Notes: a model not told the origin generated them from the letters alone. Shown: positions 24,593 to 34,689, counted from the first letter of the stretch. The stretch: DNA of 64,000 bases from Sedimenticola_A sp040506425 (GCA_965224515.1 OZ245051.1:4008055-4072054), one strand, 5' to 3'. Program-made: numbers and translations.

Positions 24593-26257
24593 TCATTCGT
24601 CTACCGGTCGAATAGACTCGGGGATCAATTTACCCCCCAACTGCTCCTCCATGGCACGAACCAGGGGATCGTCCGCCATAACAGCCTCCGCATCACGCTG
24701 GCGGTCAGCCTTGGCCTTGGCCTGAAGCTGGGCCGGCGTGGCCGAATCGGGCATTGCCACATCAATGGAGAGCTTAACCGGGGTATTCAGAAAATCACTC
24801 AGTGCTTTTATCAGTCGTTGCTCGGAGGTGCCCACTTTCAAATGCTGATGGGTAGGGTCGAGTTTCAACTTCAGGTTAGTGCCGTCCCAGCTGTCAAAGA
24901 TGCAGTTGTTGGCCAACTGCTTTGCAATGCCTCCCAGGGGCATCGCATCGACAACGTTTATCCAGTCGCTGAGATCAACTTTTTCATTGCTGACTGCGGG
25001 GGGTGTTTTCGCCGTGGGCGCAGAGGCAGGGGCCGGACTGGCCGCCTGTGCCTGCACCGCGGGCGATGCTTTGGGGGCTGCTGCAGGCCGGCTTTTTGGA
25101 GCTGCCGGCCTGGCGGGCTCAGCTTTTGCCCGGGGCTTTGGGCGCGATGATTCAGCAACCGCCCCTCCCCCGTCCGCCGGGCGGAATGCAAGCATGCGCA
25201 GCAGTACCATCTCGAATCCCGCCCTGGGATCCGGTGCCAGTGGCAGGTCACGCTGCCCCATCAGCCCTATCTGGTAATAGAGCTGCACATCTTCAGCCGA
25301 GAGCTTACCGGCCAGGTCACGCACCTGCTCCTCGTCTCCCGCATTATTATCCACCGCATCAGGAACAACCTGGGCCAGGGCCACACGGTGCAACAGCGCA
25401 AGCAGATCCTGCAGGGCACCGCTGAAATCGGGCACCATTTCGGCAAGATCATGCACAAGGGTCATGACGCGATCCGCGTCGAAATCGGCCAGGGCGTATA
25501 AAACATCATGAATCCGGTCCTGGGCCACGGAACCCAGCATGGTGCGCACCTCGGACTCCATTACCTGTCCACCGCCAAATGCGATTGACTGATCCATAAG
25601 ACTCAGGGCGTCACGCATACTGCCATCGGCCCCCCGTGCCAACAGCACCAGTGCAGGGAGTTCGTGCTCAATACCCTCTTTTTCAAGAATATTCTGCAGA
25701 TGCCCCTGTATCTGCTCCAGGGGCAGCCGTTTGAGATTGAACTGGAGACAACGCGATAGTACCGTCATTGGCACTTTCTGGGGATCGGTGGTCGCCAGCA
25801 GGAACTTGACGTGTGGTGGCGGCTCTTCGAGGGTCTTCAGCAGCGCATTGAAGCTGCTGTCGGAGAACATGTGCACCTCATCGATGAGGTAGACCTTGTA
25901 GCGTCCGCGTACAGGCGCATAGGGAACGTTTTCGAGCAGCTCCCGGGTCTGGTCCACCTTGGTACGGGATGCCGCGTCCACCTCCAGCAGGTCCACGAAG
26001 CGTCCCTCGTCGATCTCTTTGCATGTGGAACACTGGCCGCAGGGGATGGAGCCGACACCGTGCTCACAGTTGAGCGACTTGGCGAAGATACGCGCCAGGG
26101 TGGTCTTGCCCACACCCCGGGTACCGGTAAAAAGGTAGGCATGGTGCAGCCGGTCATTGTCCAGGGCATTGCTCAACGCCCGCACGACATGCTCCTGCCC
26201 CACCATTTCACTGAAAATCCGTGGGCGCCACTTACGTGCCAGAACCTGGTATGACAT
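24593..26257 (-). CDS. dnaX: DNA polymerase III subunits gamma/tau
   Basis: Clamp-loader ATPase and replisome organiser. The 554-aa protein has Walker A GTRGVGKTT (about 45-53), a four-cysteine zinc module (CEHGVGSIPCGQCSTC), DEVH Walker B and the sensor SRCLQFNLKRL. It is followed by an Ala/Pro-rich linker and a tau C-terminal domain for contact with the polymerase (LSDWINVVDAMPLGG, HQHLKVGTSEQRLIKAL). I saw no A-AAA-AAG slippery heptamer of the E. coli type, so whether a short gamma form is made is unclear. First gene of the dnaX-ybaB-recR operon. Confidence 0.97.
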   Translation of the reverse strand: MSYQVLARKWRPRIFSEMVGQEHVVRALSNALDNDRLHHAYLFTGTRGVGKTTLARIFAKSLNCEHGVGSIPCGQCSTCKEIDEGRFVDLLEVDAASRTKVDQTRELLENVPYAPVRGRYKVYLIDEVHMFSDSSFNALLKTLEEPPPHVKFLLATTDPQKVPMTVLSRCLQFNLKRLPLEQIQGHLQNILEKEGIEHELPALVLLARGADGSMRDALSLMDQSIAFGGGQVMESEVRTMLGSVAQDRIHDVLYALADFDADRVMTLVHDLAEMVPDFSGALQDLLALLHRVALAQVVPDAVDNNAGDEEQVRDLAGKLSAEDVQLYYQIGLMGQRDLPLAPDPRAGFEMVLLRMLAFRPADGGGAVAESSRPKPRAKAEPARPAAPKSRPAAAPKASPAVQAQAASPAPASAPTAKTPPAVSNEKVDLSDWINVVDAMPLGGIAKQLANNCIFDSWDGTNLKLKLDPTHQHLKVGTSEQRLIKALSDFLNTPVKLSIDVAMPDSATPAQLQAKAKADRQRDAEAVMADDPLVRAMEEQLGGKLIPESIRPVDE

Positions 26258-26392
26258 AGGCTGTATCGAATCGCTTTAAATAGAAGAAAGAGGGAGAGAG
26301 TTTACCCCAACACCGCCGCCGTTTCACGGTGCAGAAACACCCCAATTTGCCGGCTTTGTGAAAAGCGTGGAATGAAAATCAGGGGCCCAAAC

Positions 26393-26508
26393 GGGTGGCG
26401 GCCCGCACCAGCCACACCCCGGCACACGAATCGACCGCTGCGGCTGCTCCCTTCCAGGCCTGACCGGGTTCACGGTTTATCGTTGCGAGGGGACCGATGC
26501 AGGCCACC
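26393..26508 (-). ncRNA. ffs: 4.5S RNA of the signal recognition particle
   Basis: The minus-strand RNA of about 116 nt folds into one long hairpin: 5' GGTGGCCTGC pairs with GGGCCGCCACC at the 3' end. The SRP core is plain: GGTCAGGCCTGGAAGGGAGC followed by AGCCGCAGC, equivalent to the E. coli GGTCAGG...GGAAGCAGC tetraloop and Ffh-binding asymmetric loops, with GTGTGCCGGG on the returning strand. It lies upstream of dnaX in the same orientation, a common gammaproteobacterial position. Ends are approximate. Confidence 0.93.
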
Positions 26509-26519
26509 ATAAACAACAT

Positions 26520-26538
26520 GCCCCGGGATGACCGGGGC
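26520..26538 (-). terminator. Possible terminator after nspC
   Basis: GCCCCGG GATGA CCGGGGC, a 7-bp stem between nspC and the 4.5S RNA gene. On the minus strand it is followed by ATGTTGTTTAT, only a weak T-rich tail. Confidence 0.35.
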
Positions 26539-26651
26539 TAAAGCAGGGGGAATTATCCCGGTATGGCCTGAACGGGTCAACAACCGATCCGCAGAAAGCT
26601 TGCTGAAGCGGCCGGAACCGGGACCTTACCGCCCCACCAGCACGCCGATCA

Positions 26652-27782
26652 TCAAGAAAGCCGGTTCTTGAAATCCTCGTAACCGAACCGCCGCACCAGC
26701 TTCAGTTCGTCATCAGCCGTCCAGATCGCCAGTGACGGAAGGTTTACGCCATTGAAAGTGGTGCTCTTGACGAAGGTGTAGTGAATCATATCCTCAAACA
26801 CCACCCTGTCACCCACTCGCAGGGGCCCATCGAAAGAGTAATCGCCTATTACATCCCCGGCCAGGCAGGTGTTGCCTCCCAGACGATAGGTATGGGCCTT
26901 CTCCCCCGGCTCACCGGCACCACGCACCTCGGGCCGGTAGGGCATCTCCAGTATGTCGGGCATGTGAGCAGCAGCAGAGGTGTCGAGTATGGCGATATCC
27001 ATGTTATTGCGCACGATATCCAGCACGCTGGCCACCAGCGGACCGGTGCGCCAGCCCACTGCGCCACCGGGTTCCAGGTAGACTTGCGTGCCGTAGCGGG
27101 CACGAAAATCCCGTACCAGGCGAATCAGCAGGTCAAGATCGTAACCCTCTCGGGTCATCAGGTGACCACCGCCGAAGTTGATCCACTTCATCTGTGGAAT
27201 CCACTGGCCGAAGCGCGTTTCAAACGCTTCCAGTGTCCGCTCCAGGCTGTCGGCACCACACTCGCAAAGGGCATGAAAGTGCAGCCCTTCGATACCATCC
27301 AGCTCATCCGGGCAGAACTCCTCCGGGGTAACACCGAGTCGTGAAGTGGTACCACAGGGGTTATACATATCAGTCTCCACCTCATCCACCTGGGGATTGA
27401 CACGGATACCGCAGGAGAGTCCGGCAGCCAACGCCTGCTCTTTGAAGCGGCGCCACTGGGAGAAGGAGTTGAAGCTGAGGTGATCCGCCAGTTCCAGGAT
27501 GCGGGGCATCTCGGTATCGGTATAAGCCGGGGCATAGACGTGAACCTCGCGCCCGAACTCTTCGCTGGCCAGCAGTGCCTCGTTGAGGGAGCTGGCAGTG
27601 CAGCCCCTCAGCACCTCCCTCAGCATGGGGAAAGAGCTCCACATGGCGTAACCCTTGAGGGCCAGGATGATCCTGCCCCCGGACTCCCGCTGCACGCGCT
27701 CCATGAGTGCAAGATTGGCCTGAAGTCTGGCCTCTTCCAGCACGTAGCAGGGTGTCGGAACCTTTGAAACATCCATTGCCAT
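26652..27782 (-). CDS. nspC: Carboxynorspermidine/carboxyspermidine decarboxylase
   Basis: PLP-dependent alanine-racemase-fold decarboxylase that removes CO2 from carboxynorspermidine or carboxyspermidine, the last step of the alternative polyamine route. The 376-aa protein has the PLP lysine in LALKGYAMWS (Lys43), the phosphate-binding HFHALCE and GGGHLM region, and the substrate motif LEPGGAVGW. It lies 7 bp after its partner dehydrogenase gene. Together they replace SpeD/SpeE-type spermidine synthesis. Which product is made (spermidine, norspermidine or homospermidine) depends on the diamine available. Confidence 0.95.
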   Translation of the reverse strand: MAMDVSKVPTPCYVLEEARLQANLALMERVQRESGGRIILALKGYAMWSSFPMLREVLRGCTASSLNEALLASEEFGREVHVYAPAYTDTEMPRILELADHLSFNSFSQWRRFKEQALAAGLSCGIRVNPQVDEVETDMYNPCGTTSRLGVTPEEFCPDELDGIEGLHFHALCECGADSLERTLEAFETRFGQWIPQMKWINFGGGHLMTREGYDLDLLIRLVRDFRARYGTQVYLEPGGAVGWRTGPLVASVLDIVRNNMDIAILDTSAAAHMPDILEMPYRPEVRGAGEPGEKAHTYRLGGNTCLAGDVIGDYSFDGPLRVGDRVVFEDMIHYTFVKSTTFNGVNLPSLAIWTADDELKLVRRFGYEDFKNRLS

Positions 27783-27789
27783 ACCCTGC

Positions 27790-29004
<1,215 letters not shown>

Positions 29005-29140
29005 TACGAAAATGTTCCTGTACAGGGAGGGTGACGCTGCTACCGGGGAGAGTGACCGAAAAGCCGGGACTGTCCGACCCAGAACCGGAGCGCAATTCAA
29101 TGCGCGGAATTATAGATTGAAATAACCCGTCTGCAATAGA

Positions 29141-29163
29141 AAAAACGGGGGCAATCCCCCCGT
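29141..29163 (-). terminator. Terminator of the yajD operon
   Basis: On the minus strand ACGGGGGGATTGCCCCCGT is followed by TTTTTT, 70 bp after the yajD stop. Confidence 0.85.
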
Positions 29164-29233
29164 ATATTCTACAATCATGAAGCCCGAGAACCGCCTTTGA
29201 GATCCATCCGTACCAAGAAACAGCCTCTAAAAG

Positions 29234-29590
29234 TTACTCCTTATCCTTTAGCATGGATGCCAGGTCGGCAAATGGGTTGTGGGTTGTTGTGCCCTTCTGA
29301 TCTTTCACCGGCGTTTCGCCATACTCAGAATCGATAAGACGGGAGTGCTCATTGTCGTGGCAATAGAGACACAGCAGCTCCCAGTTACTGCCATCCAGCG
29401 GATTATTGTCGTGATTGTGATCCCGGTGATGCACAGTGAGCTCACGAAGATTTTCACGGGTGAACTCACGGCTGCAACGACCACAGACCCAGGGGTACAT
29501 TTTCAGTGCCCTCTCGCGGTAACCCTTTTCGCGCTCGTCCCGGTTGCGTCGGGCGTCCTCAACGATCTTGTCCAGTTTGTCAGATGGCAT
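29234..29590 (-). CDS. yajD: YajD-family HNH nuclease
   Basis: A 118-aa HNH endonuclease-fold protein. The motifs CGRCSREF, VHHRDHNHDNNPLDG and LLCLYCHDNEH supply the zinc cysteines and the His-Asn-His catalytic core. It resembles E. coli YajD, whose target is not known. Last of a three-gene unit (VOC protein, DUF6868, YajD) that ends in a strong terminator. Confidence 0.92.
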   Translation of the reverse strand: MPSDKLDKIVEDARRNRDEREKGYRERALKMYPWVCGRCSREFTRENLRELTVHHRDHNHDNNPLDGSNWELLCLYCHDNEHSRLIDSEYGETPVKDQKGTTTHNPFADLASMLKDKE

Positions 29591-29607
29591 GGTTGGGTCA
29601 CTCCCGG

Positions 29608-29850
29608 TTAAGCAATGATCAGTAGCGCCAGGTAAGGTACAAGGTTAAACACCAGGAACAGAATTTTGAACAGGCCGATAAAGCAGTAGATGGCCAGGTC
29701 GAACCTCTCCCGGGAGATGGAAAACCACAGGCTCTGGGTACGATAGACCAGGTCCGGCGCCAGGATAACAGCCAGGGTCCAGGTGAGCAGCAGGCCGCCA
29801 TTGATGATGGTGCACCACATGAAGAGTGCTGTAAGTGAGTTCATATCCAT
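29608..29850 (-). CDS. DUF6868 family small membrane protein
   Basis: An 80-aa protein with two hydrophobic helices (about 10-32 and 52-79) joined by a conserved-looking segment, YRTQSLWFSISRERFDLAIY. It matches my recollection of DUF6868, a family of small inner-membrane proteins with no known function. It is 17 bp upstream of yajD and 14 bp after the VOC gene. Confidence 0.8.
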   Translation of the reverse strand: MDMNSLTALFMWCTIINGGLLLTWTLAVILAPDLVYRTQSLWFSISRERFDLAIYCFIGLFKILFLVFNLVPYLALLIIA

Positions 29851-29864
29851 AACCGACTTCTCCT

Positions 29865-30227
29865 TTAGCGATCAGACCAAACGGCAAGCTCGTTTCCACT
29901 GGGCTCGGTGAAGTGGAAGCGTCGTCCACCCGGAAAAGAGAATATCGGTTTTACAATGACGCCACCAGCGTGCTCGACCTTGGCCTGGGTAGCTTTAAGG
30001 TCCTGGCTGTAGAGCACGATCAACGCACCGCCGTTGTCTGCGGATGAGGCGAGGTCAGCCCTGTAAAAACCGCCATCCAGACCCTTGCTGGAAAAGGCCG
30101 CGTATTCAGGCCCGTAATCCTGAAAGACCCAGCCAAAAGCAGCCGTGAAGAACGCCTTTGTCTGCGGCAGATCCCTCGCAGGAAACTCAACGTAATTTAT
30201 CTGTTCATGTTCATTCATGGAACTCAT
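29865..30227 (-). CDS. VOC (glyoxalase/bleomycin-resistance) superfamily protein
   Basis: A 120-aa protein with the paired beta-alpha-beta-beta-beta fold of the VOC superfamily: INYVEFPARDLPQTKAFFTA at the start and FHFTEPSGNELAVW at the end, including the usual C-terminal Glu of the metal site. Substrate unknown. SD GGAGG lies 5 bp before the ATG at 30227. First gene of the yajD unit. Confidence 0.9.
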   Translation of the reverse strand: MSSMNEHEQINYVEFPARDLPQTKAFFTAAFGWVFQDYGPEYAAFSSKGLDGGFYRADLASSADNGGALIVLYSQDLKATQAKVEHAGGVIVKPIFSFPGGRRFHFTEPSGNELAVWSDR

Positions 30228-30252
30228 GGCACCTCCTCATCGGGGCAAACAC

Positions 30253-31038
30253 TTATGGCAGGAAGTATTGCCTGTAGAGCTCATCGTACCGACCTGAGTG
30301 CTTCAGTTGATCCAGGGCAGACTGCCATCCACTGATCACTTCATCAGGCGTTCCCACTGAGAATGCGATATACCCTCCAGATTCCACTACAACCACCGGG
30401 GTCTGGTTGATATCTTCGCTGCGTATACCGGCCTTCTGCAGTTTATGGGCAACGGTACTGCTCGCTGAAGGAGTCAGGTCAATGCGACCCTTTTTGAGCA
30501 GTTCAAAACAGCCGACGTAGGTGTTCTTGGGATACAGGTTGGTAAATCCCATTTTTGTCAGCGTCGAGTGATGCACTCCACCATTGAGCACACAGATATG
30601 ATCCACACCCTTCGCCTCTTGCAGGGACTTAACACCGGTGGGAGAACCCTTCAATTCATACAGATAATCGGTTTCGACCTGCAGAGGCCCAACCCATTTT
30701 ACGGTCTGCTCCCGCGCAGGTGTTCTGCTGACATTGAATAAGGCATGATGCGGACGGTTCTGAACAAGCTTCAAGCCCCTGGCGAAGGGAACCTCAGAAA
30801 TTTCCTGGGAATGCCCCTGGATCATCATCATCTCTCTTACCAGTTCCAGGTTGAATGATCGCTTACCACTGTGGGGCTTACCCCTCAGTTCACCATGCTC
30901 ATCGTTGTAGGCCTGTTCCTGCAGGTTGTGGGTGAGAAAGCTGATATCTGAAGCTTGCGCACTGAACGTAACGGCCAAAACAAAGAACAATGTAAGCTTT
31001 CCTGCTCTCACGCCGCCACACCCTCTATAGATAAACAC
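30253..31038 (-). CDS. Periplasmic substrate-binding protein (SBP_bac_3 type)
   Basis: A 261-aa exported protein with signal peptide (KLTLFFVLAVTFSAQA) and the bilobed binding-protein fold: ISEVPFARGLKLVQNRP, LYELKGSPTGVKSL and GRYDELYRQYFLP, the usual SBP family-3 ending. No ABC permease or ATPase genes are adjacent, so it may feed a sensor rather than a transporter. The hybrid histidine kinase gene ends 50 bp upstream on the same strand, so the two may be co-transcribed. Ligand unknown. Confidence 0.82.
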   Translation of the reverse strand: MFIYRGCGGVRAGKLTLFFVLAVTFSAQASDISFLTHNLQEQAYNDEHGELRGKPHSGKRSFNLELVREMMMIQGHSQEISEVPFARGLKLVQNRPHHALFNVSRTPAREQTVKWVGPLQVETDYLYELKGSPTGVKSLQEAKGVDHICVLNGGVHHSTLTKMGFTNLYPKNTYVGCFELLKKGRIDLTPSASSTVAHKLQKAGIRSEDINQTPVVVVESGGYIAFSVGTPDEVISGWQSALDQLKHSGRYDELYRQYFLP

Positions 31039-31087
31039 CTAACCGAAAGTTTAACCTAAAGGCAGGAGAGTACCACTTTGCATCTGT

Positions 31088-33214
31088 TTAAACTGCGCAA
31101 GCGCCATCGACAGCCCTGGAAACCGGAGCATACTGCTGCAGCAATTCATCCAGGCGGGAAGCATCAACGGGCTTGATAAGAAACTCATCCATCCCGGCAG
31201 ACAGGCACTCACGCTCCATCTCCCGTGTAGCATTGGCCGTCAACGCGATGATCGGCAGACGACGGCCCATCTTCTCCTGGCTTCGGTACGCCCTGGTGAA
31301 CTCGATCCCATCCATGTTCGGCATGCGAATATCGACCAGTACCAGGTCAAATTCTCCCGCCAGAGCAGAGTCAAGGGCTCGTTGCCCATCAATGACACGC
31401 GTCACTTCATGACCAGCCTTGGTAAGCAGGGTCTGTATCAGCAGCGCATTTATGTTGTCATCCTCGGCTACCAGAACCCGGCAGGTGTGTTCAGAATCAG
31501 CCCGACTCAACATGCCAGTGGTTTGTGCCTCTGCACTGTAAGGATGTTCAGCATCGGAACCCAGCAAAACCGCCATGCAGCGCCACAGATCCGCAGGGTT
31601 GAATGGCTTGTTGATAGACAGGGCACTGTCATCAACGGCAACAGGACGACTGGGATAGGCCAGGGAGATCAGGCCATGGGCCCCGGTAAAGCAGCTGCGC
31701 ATCAACACACACCTTTGCTGCAGATCATCCTGCTCCAGTGAATCCGCAACCAACAGCAGATCAACCTTGTTGCCGTTAATCAGAGAGTGAGCGTCATTTA
31801 ACTGCTGGGTCTCGCCACCATCCATAATCAGCACCTGCATACCCGCCTGGCTGCAGGCCTCGACCAGCGCTGACCTGCTCTCCTCATGGGGCTCCGAGAT
31901 AGCGACCGTTCTGCCTGCCAGTCCAGACAGAGGGGTAAGCGGGGTCATGACCTTTTCCGGACCACAGGGGATTCTGATCCAGAAATGAGTGCCCTCCCCC
32001 TCTTTGCTCTCGAAACCGATGCTGCCACCCATTAACTGAACCAGATCCCTGGAGATGGAAGTGCCCAGCCCGGTACCACCGTGTTTTCGTGTGCGTGAAG
32101 AGTCCGCCTGCCAGAAACTCTTGAAGACCTCTGCCTGCTTCTCAGCTGGAATCCCGATTCCGGTATCCTGCACGTTAATTTCCAACTGCGTGCCCTCTCC
32201 TTCATGTGCTTCCTGCCTGAGCATCTTCACATGAATTGTCACCTGTCCCGAATGCGTAAACTTAATGGCGTTACCGATGAGGTTGTAGAGCACCTGCCTT
32301 ATACGCAGTTCATCCAGGTAGACTTTCTCCGGCACATCCTGTCCAAAACTGCAGACCAGTTCTATCCCCTTGTCAGTGGCCGAGGCACTCATGCCGCGGC
32401 AGGTATCCACCACGCACCGGCGCAGGCCAAACACCTTGGGGTTGAGCTCAAGCTTGTTTGCGTCAATTTTGCTGAAATCAAGCACATCGCCGACAAGGGC
32501 CTCAAGAACATTGCCTGCAGAGGTAATCGAATCCACATACTCCCGCTGCTCCCGGTCAAGGGTTGTGGTGCCCAATAGCCTCGACAGGCCGATAACGCCG
32601 GAGAGTGGTGTACGCAACTCGTGGGTCATCGACGCCAGGAAGTTTCCTCGCGCCTGGTTGGCTTCTTCAGCGCTCTTCCGGGACTCGTGCAGCTTGCGAA
32701 GCAACATCACCTGGTACAGCGGGAGAACTATCAGGCCGAGGATTAGGAAATTGATGTAAAAGGCGTTGCTTTGCCAGCCATCCATGATCACAGCAGTGGT
32801 TGTGTATCCGATAATGCTGGCTATACACGCAAAGACCAGGTTTTGAATACCGAAACGGGTCCCCTGGGAGATGAATGACCAGATGTAGATCAGGAAAAAC
32901 GGACTGACCGGATTACCGCTCAGATAGATACAGAAAGAGGTACCACTGACATCGGACAAGGCACCGATGTATTGGCGGTACCTGTTAGGTTCTGGTTTCC
33001 AGATCACATGGACCAGCAGTCCTGTAAACCAGACAAAATGGGCGCCGAAATAGAGTGTGAACTGATCCCAGGTAAAGGGAAAAAAGCCACTGCTTCCACC
33101 AAGCCCTATAAAACCGACCATCACCCCCCAGGCAATCAACCGCAGCATGGAGGATTGAAATTCGTGATTACCACGCAACGGACCCACGGAATGCCCGCCG
33201 TTATGTTTAGACAT
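31088..33214 (-). CDS. Hybrid sensor histidine kinase, RpfC-like
   Basis: A 708-aa inner-membrane sensor. The ATG at 33214 is preferred to 33334, whose extra 40 residues look non-coding. Five or so N-terminal membrane helices (to ~190) with NPVSPFFLIYIWSF resemble the sensor of Xanthomonas RpfC. HisKA follows with phospho-His in SMTHELRTPLSGV, then HATPase (LIGNAIKFTHSG, DTGIGIP, GTGLGTSI), a degenerate receiver without a clear Asp (~440-560), and a true receiver with Asp in LVLVDIRMPNMDG. Unlike RpfC there is no C-terminal HPt domain, so a separate HPt protein or regulator is needed. No rpfF or rpfG is nearby. Confidence 0.9.
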   Translation of the reverse strand: MSKHNGGHSVGPLRGNHEFQSSMLRLIAWGVMVGFIGLGGSSGFFPFTWDQFTLYFGAHFVWFTGLLVHVIWKPEPNRYRQYIGALSDVSGTSFCIYLSGNPVSPFFLIYIWSFISQGTRFGIQNLVFACIASIIGYTTTAVIMDGWQSNAFYINFLILGLIVLPLYQVMLLRKLHESRKSAEEANQARGNFLASMTHELRTPLSGVIGLSRLLGTTTLDREQREYVDSITSAGNVLEALVGDVLDFSKIDANKLELNPKVFGLRRCVVDTCRGMSASATDKGIELVCSFGQDVPEKVYLDELRIRQVLYNLIGNAIKFTHSGQVTIHVKMLRQEAHEGEGTQLEINVQDTGIGIPAEKQAEVFKSFWQADSSRTRKHGGTGLGTSISRDLVQLMGGSIGFESKEGEGTHFWIRIPCGPEKVMTPLTPLSGLAGRTVAISEPHEESRSALVEACSQAGMQVLIMDGGETQQLNDAHSLINGNKVDLLLVADSLEQDDLQQRCVLMRSCFTGAHGLISLAYPSRPVAVDDSALSINKPFNPADLWRCMAVLLGSDAEHPYSAEAQTTGMLSRADSEHTCRVLVAEDDNINALLIQTLLTKAGHEVTRVIDGQRALDSALAGEFDLVLVDIRMPNMDGIEFTRAYRSQEKMGRRLPIIALTANATREMERECLSAGMDEFLIKPVDASRLDELLQQYAPVSRAVDGACAV

Positions 33215-33375
33215 TATGACCAACCGTCTCAGGACTAAAAGATACTTTAATCGAAGTATTCTTATTCTTATTGCCCGATTTATAATCGGGAAATTATAAC
33301 ACGCTGGAGAATCCGCAGCATTCCGGTAATCCATGAGAGATTCTGCGGGGATATTACCTGTCCGTATATCCTTAC

Positions 33376-33407
33376 AAAAAAAACGGCAGACATTGAGTCT
33401 GCCGTAA
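33376..33407 (-). terminator. Strong minus-strand terminator
   Basis: ACGGCAGAC TCAAT GTCTGCCGT followed by eight T on the minus strand. It lies upstream of the hybrid kinase gene and so must end a transcript coming from 33408-33650, where only a short frame or RNA could lie. Confidence 0.85.
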
Positions 33408-33460
33408 CCGAATTACAATAAGGTTCAAAGGAGGAGGATTAACTGACTCATAAAGCACGC

Positions 33461-33613
33461 TTAACAAGTCACCGGATGAACACCTGCCATCTGCTGAAGC
33501 CAGGGTTCTTTTCTGAAGCGCCGCAGCAGTGACTTTGCAACACCGGCGGGTATTTCAGAAACCGTTGGATGAGATAATAGATAGGCAATACCCCCTTCAC
33601 AAACGATCTTTTC
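33461..33613 (-). pseudogene. Short coding relic or small protein before a terminator
   Basis: A 50-codon open frame (minus) ending in TAA, with protein-like content: AYLLSHPTVSEIPAGVAKSL then LRRFRKEPWLQQMAGVHPVTC. It has no ATG, GTG or TTG; upstream is an in-frame TGA. A second frame from ATG 33639 reads MNNIQLYREKRSFVKGV before diverging, so a frameshift may join the two. The strong terminator 54 bp downstream supports a once-expressed gene. I do not recognise the family. It could be a relic, a frameshifted gene or a small protein with an unusual start. Confidence 0.45.
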
Positions 33614-33655
33614 TCACGATATAGTTGAATATTATTCATCTATTGGAGAGCCGGC

Positions 33656-34540
33656 ATCAGACGTCTTCCACCATTGAACGCTTTGCGCAGTTTTGAAGCA
33701 TCAGCCAGACTGGGCAGCTTTAACAAGGCAGCGCAGGAGCTGTTTGTTACCCCGTCAGCTATCAGTCACCAGGTAAAAACACTTGAAGAATTTTTGGGGA
33801 TGCCACTTTTCCGAAGAGAGAACCGAAAAACCGTTCTGACCATTGCCGGTGAAAAATATGTGGCTGCCATTGGACAGGCCCTGGACGAGATCGATATCGC
33901 CACCCGGCGCCTTGTTGCCTCACCGAATACCAGCGCCGTCAACATCAGTGTCGTACCCGCCTTCCTAACCCGCTGGCTGGTTCCTCGTATTCGGGAATTC
34001 CAGGAACAGCATCCAGACGTTGAACTGCGCCTGAGCGCCTCTACAGGCCTTATCGACTTTGCCCATACCGATACCGACATGGCCATCTACTTCGGCCATG
34101 GCGAGTGGGAGAATGTTGAAGCACACTACCTCATGAGCGTAACAATGGTTCCGGTGTGCAGCCCCAGGCTGCTGAAGGAGAACCCCCCTCTCCGTTCAGC
34201 AGAGGATCTGCTGCGTCACACACTGCTCCAGGTTGCCAACCGTGAAGACGAGTGGACCCGCATTCTCAGCCAGGCAGGGCTGACCCAATCACAAGAGACA
34301 AAGAACATTACCTTCTCAAGCACATCCCTGACCATGAATGCAGCGATGGAAGGAGCAGGCATAGCCCTGGCAGATCTCAGCCTTGTTGAGAGAGAGGTTG
34401 AGTACGGCCAGTTGGAGATTCCTCTTGACCTGCAGCTGGAAACCAAGAGGGCATTCTATCTTGTCTATCCGCAGAACAGACCGCTTACATACCCCATGCA
34501 GGTCTTTTACGATTGGGTCGTGGAGCAGATGAAAACGTAG
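33656..34540 (+). CDS. LysR-family regulator, GcvA-like, apparent ATC start
   Basis: A 294-aa transcription factor. The winged HTH (GSFNKAAQELFVTPSAISHQ, VKTLEEFLGMPLFRR) and the effector domain (VVPAFLTRWLVPRIREFQ) are of the GcvA type. The conserved N-terminus RRLPPLNALRSFEA is encoded from 33656, where the codon is ATC with an ideal SD (GGAGAG, 5-bp spacing). The first ordinary start, TTG 33674, has no SD and cuts off RRLPP. The frame is closed by TGA at 33626, and no ATG or GTG lies between. So initiation at ATC is likely, or the start codon has been mutated. It is alone on the plus strand; target unknown. Confidence 0.88.
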   Translation: MRRLPPLNALRSFEASARLGSFNKAAQELFVTPSAISHQVKTLEEFLGMPLFRRENRKTVLTIAGEKYVAAIGQALDEIDIATRRLVASPNTSAVNISVVPAFLTRWLVPRIREFQEQHPDVELRLSASTGLIDFAHTDTDMAIYFGHGEWENVEAHYLMSVTMVPVCSPRLLKENPPLRSAEDLLRHTLLQVANREDEWTRILSQAGLTQSQETKNITFSSTSLTMNAAMEGAGIALADLSLVEREVEYGQLEIPLDLQLETKRAFYLVYPQNRPLTYPMQVFYDWVVEQMKT

Positions 34541-34543
34541 AGC

Positions 34544-34620
34544 AATTGCCTCCTGCAATTTTTATCGAACCTAAGGGTTCTCACCAAGACCTCCCACCCC
34601 CAAAAACAAAAAAGCCGCCA
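34544..34620. repeat. Copy of the tRNA-Ser trailer region
   Basis: The first ~52 bp are identical to 34869-34920, and the similarity continues into the A-rich stretch before CCGCC. It contains two small palindromes (AATTGCCTCCTGCAATT and GAACCTAAGGGTTC). It begins just after the LysR stop codon, 325 bp from the other copy. Confidence 0.8.
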
Positions 34621-34689
34621 TATAGGAAGGGGTTTACTTAACCTGTTGCACTTTTCTGTAAACAACGCTGCAGAAAACCGGTAAACCAT

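Noticed and set aside
24958..25251. Programmed frameshift in dnaX
   Set aside because: The Ala/Pro linker has a run of five A (CCAAAAAGCC), but it is not the A-AAA-AAG heptamer in the right frame, so I do not claim a gamma form.
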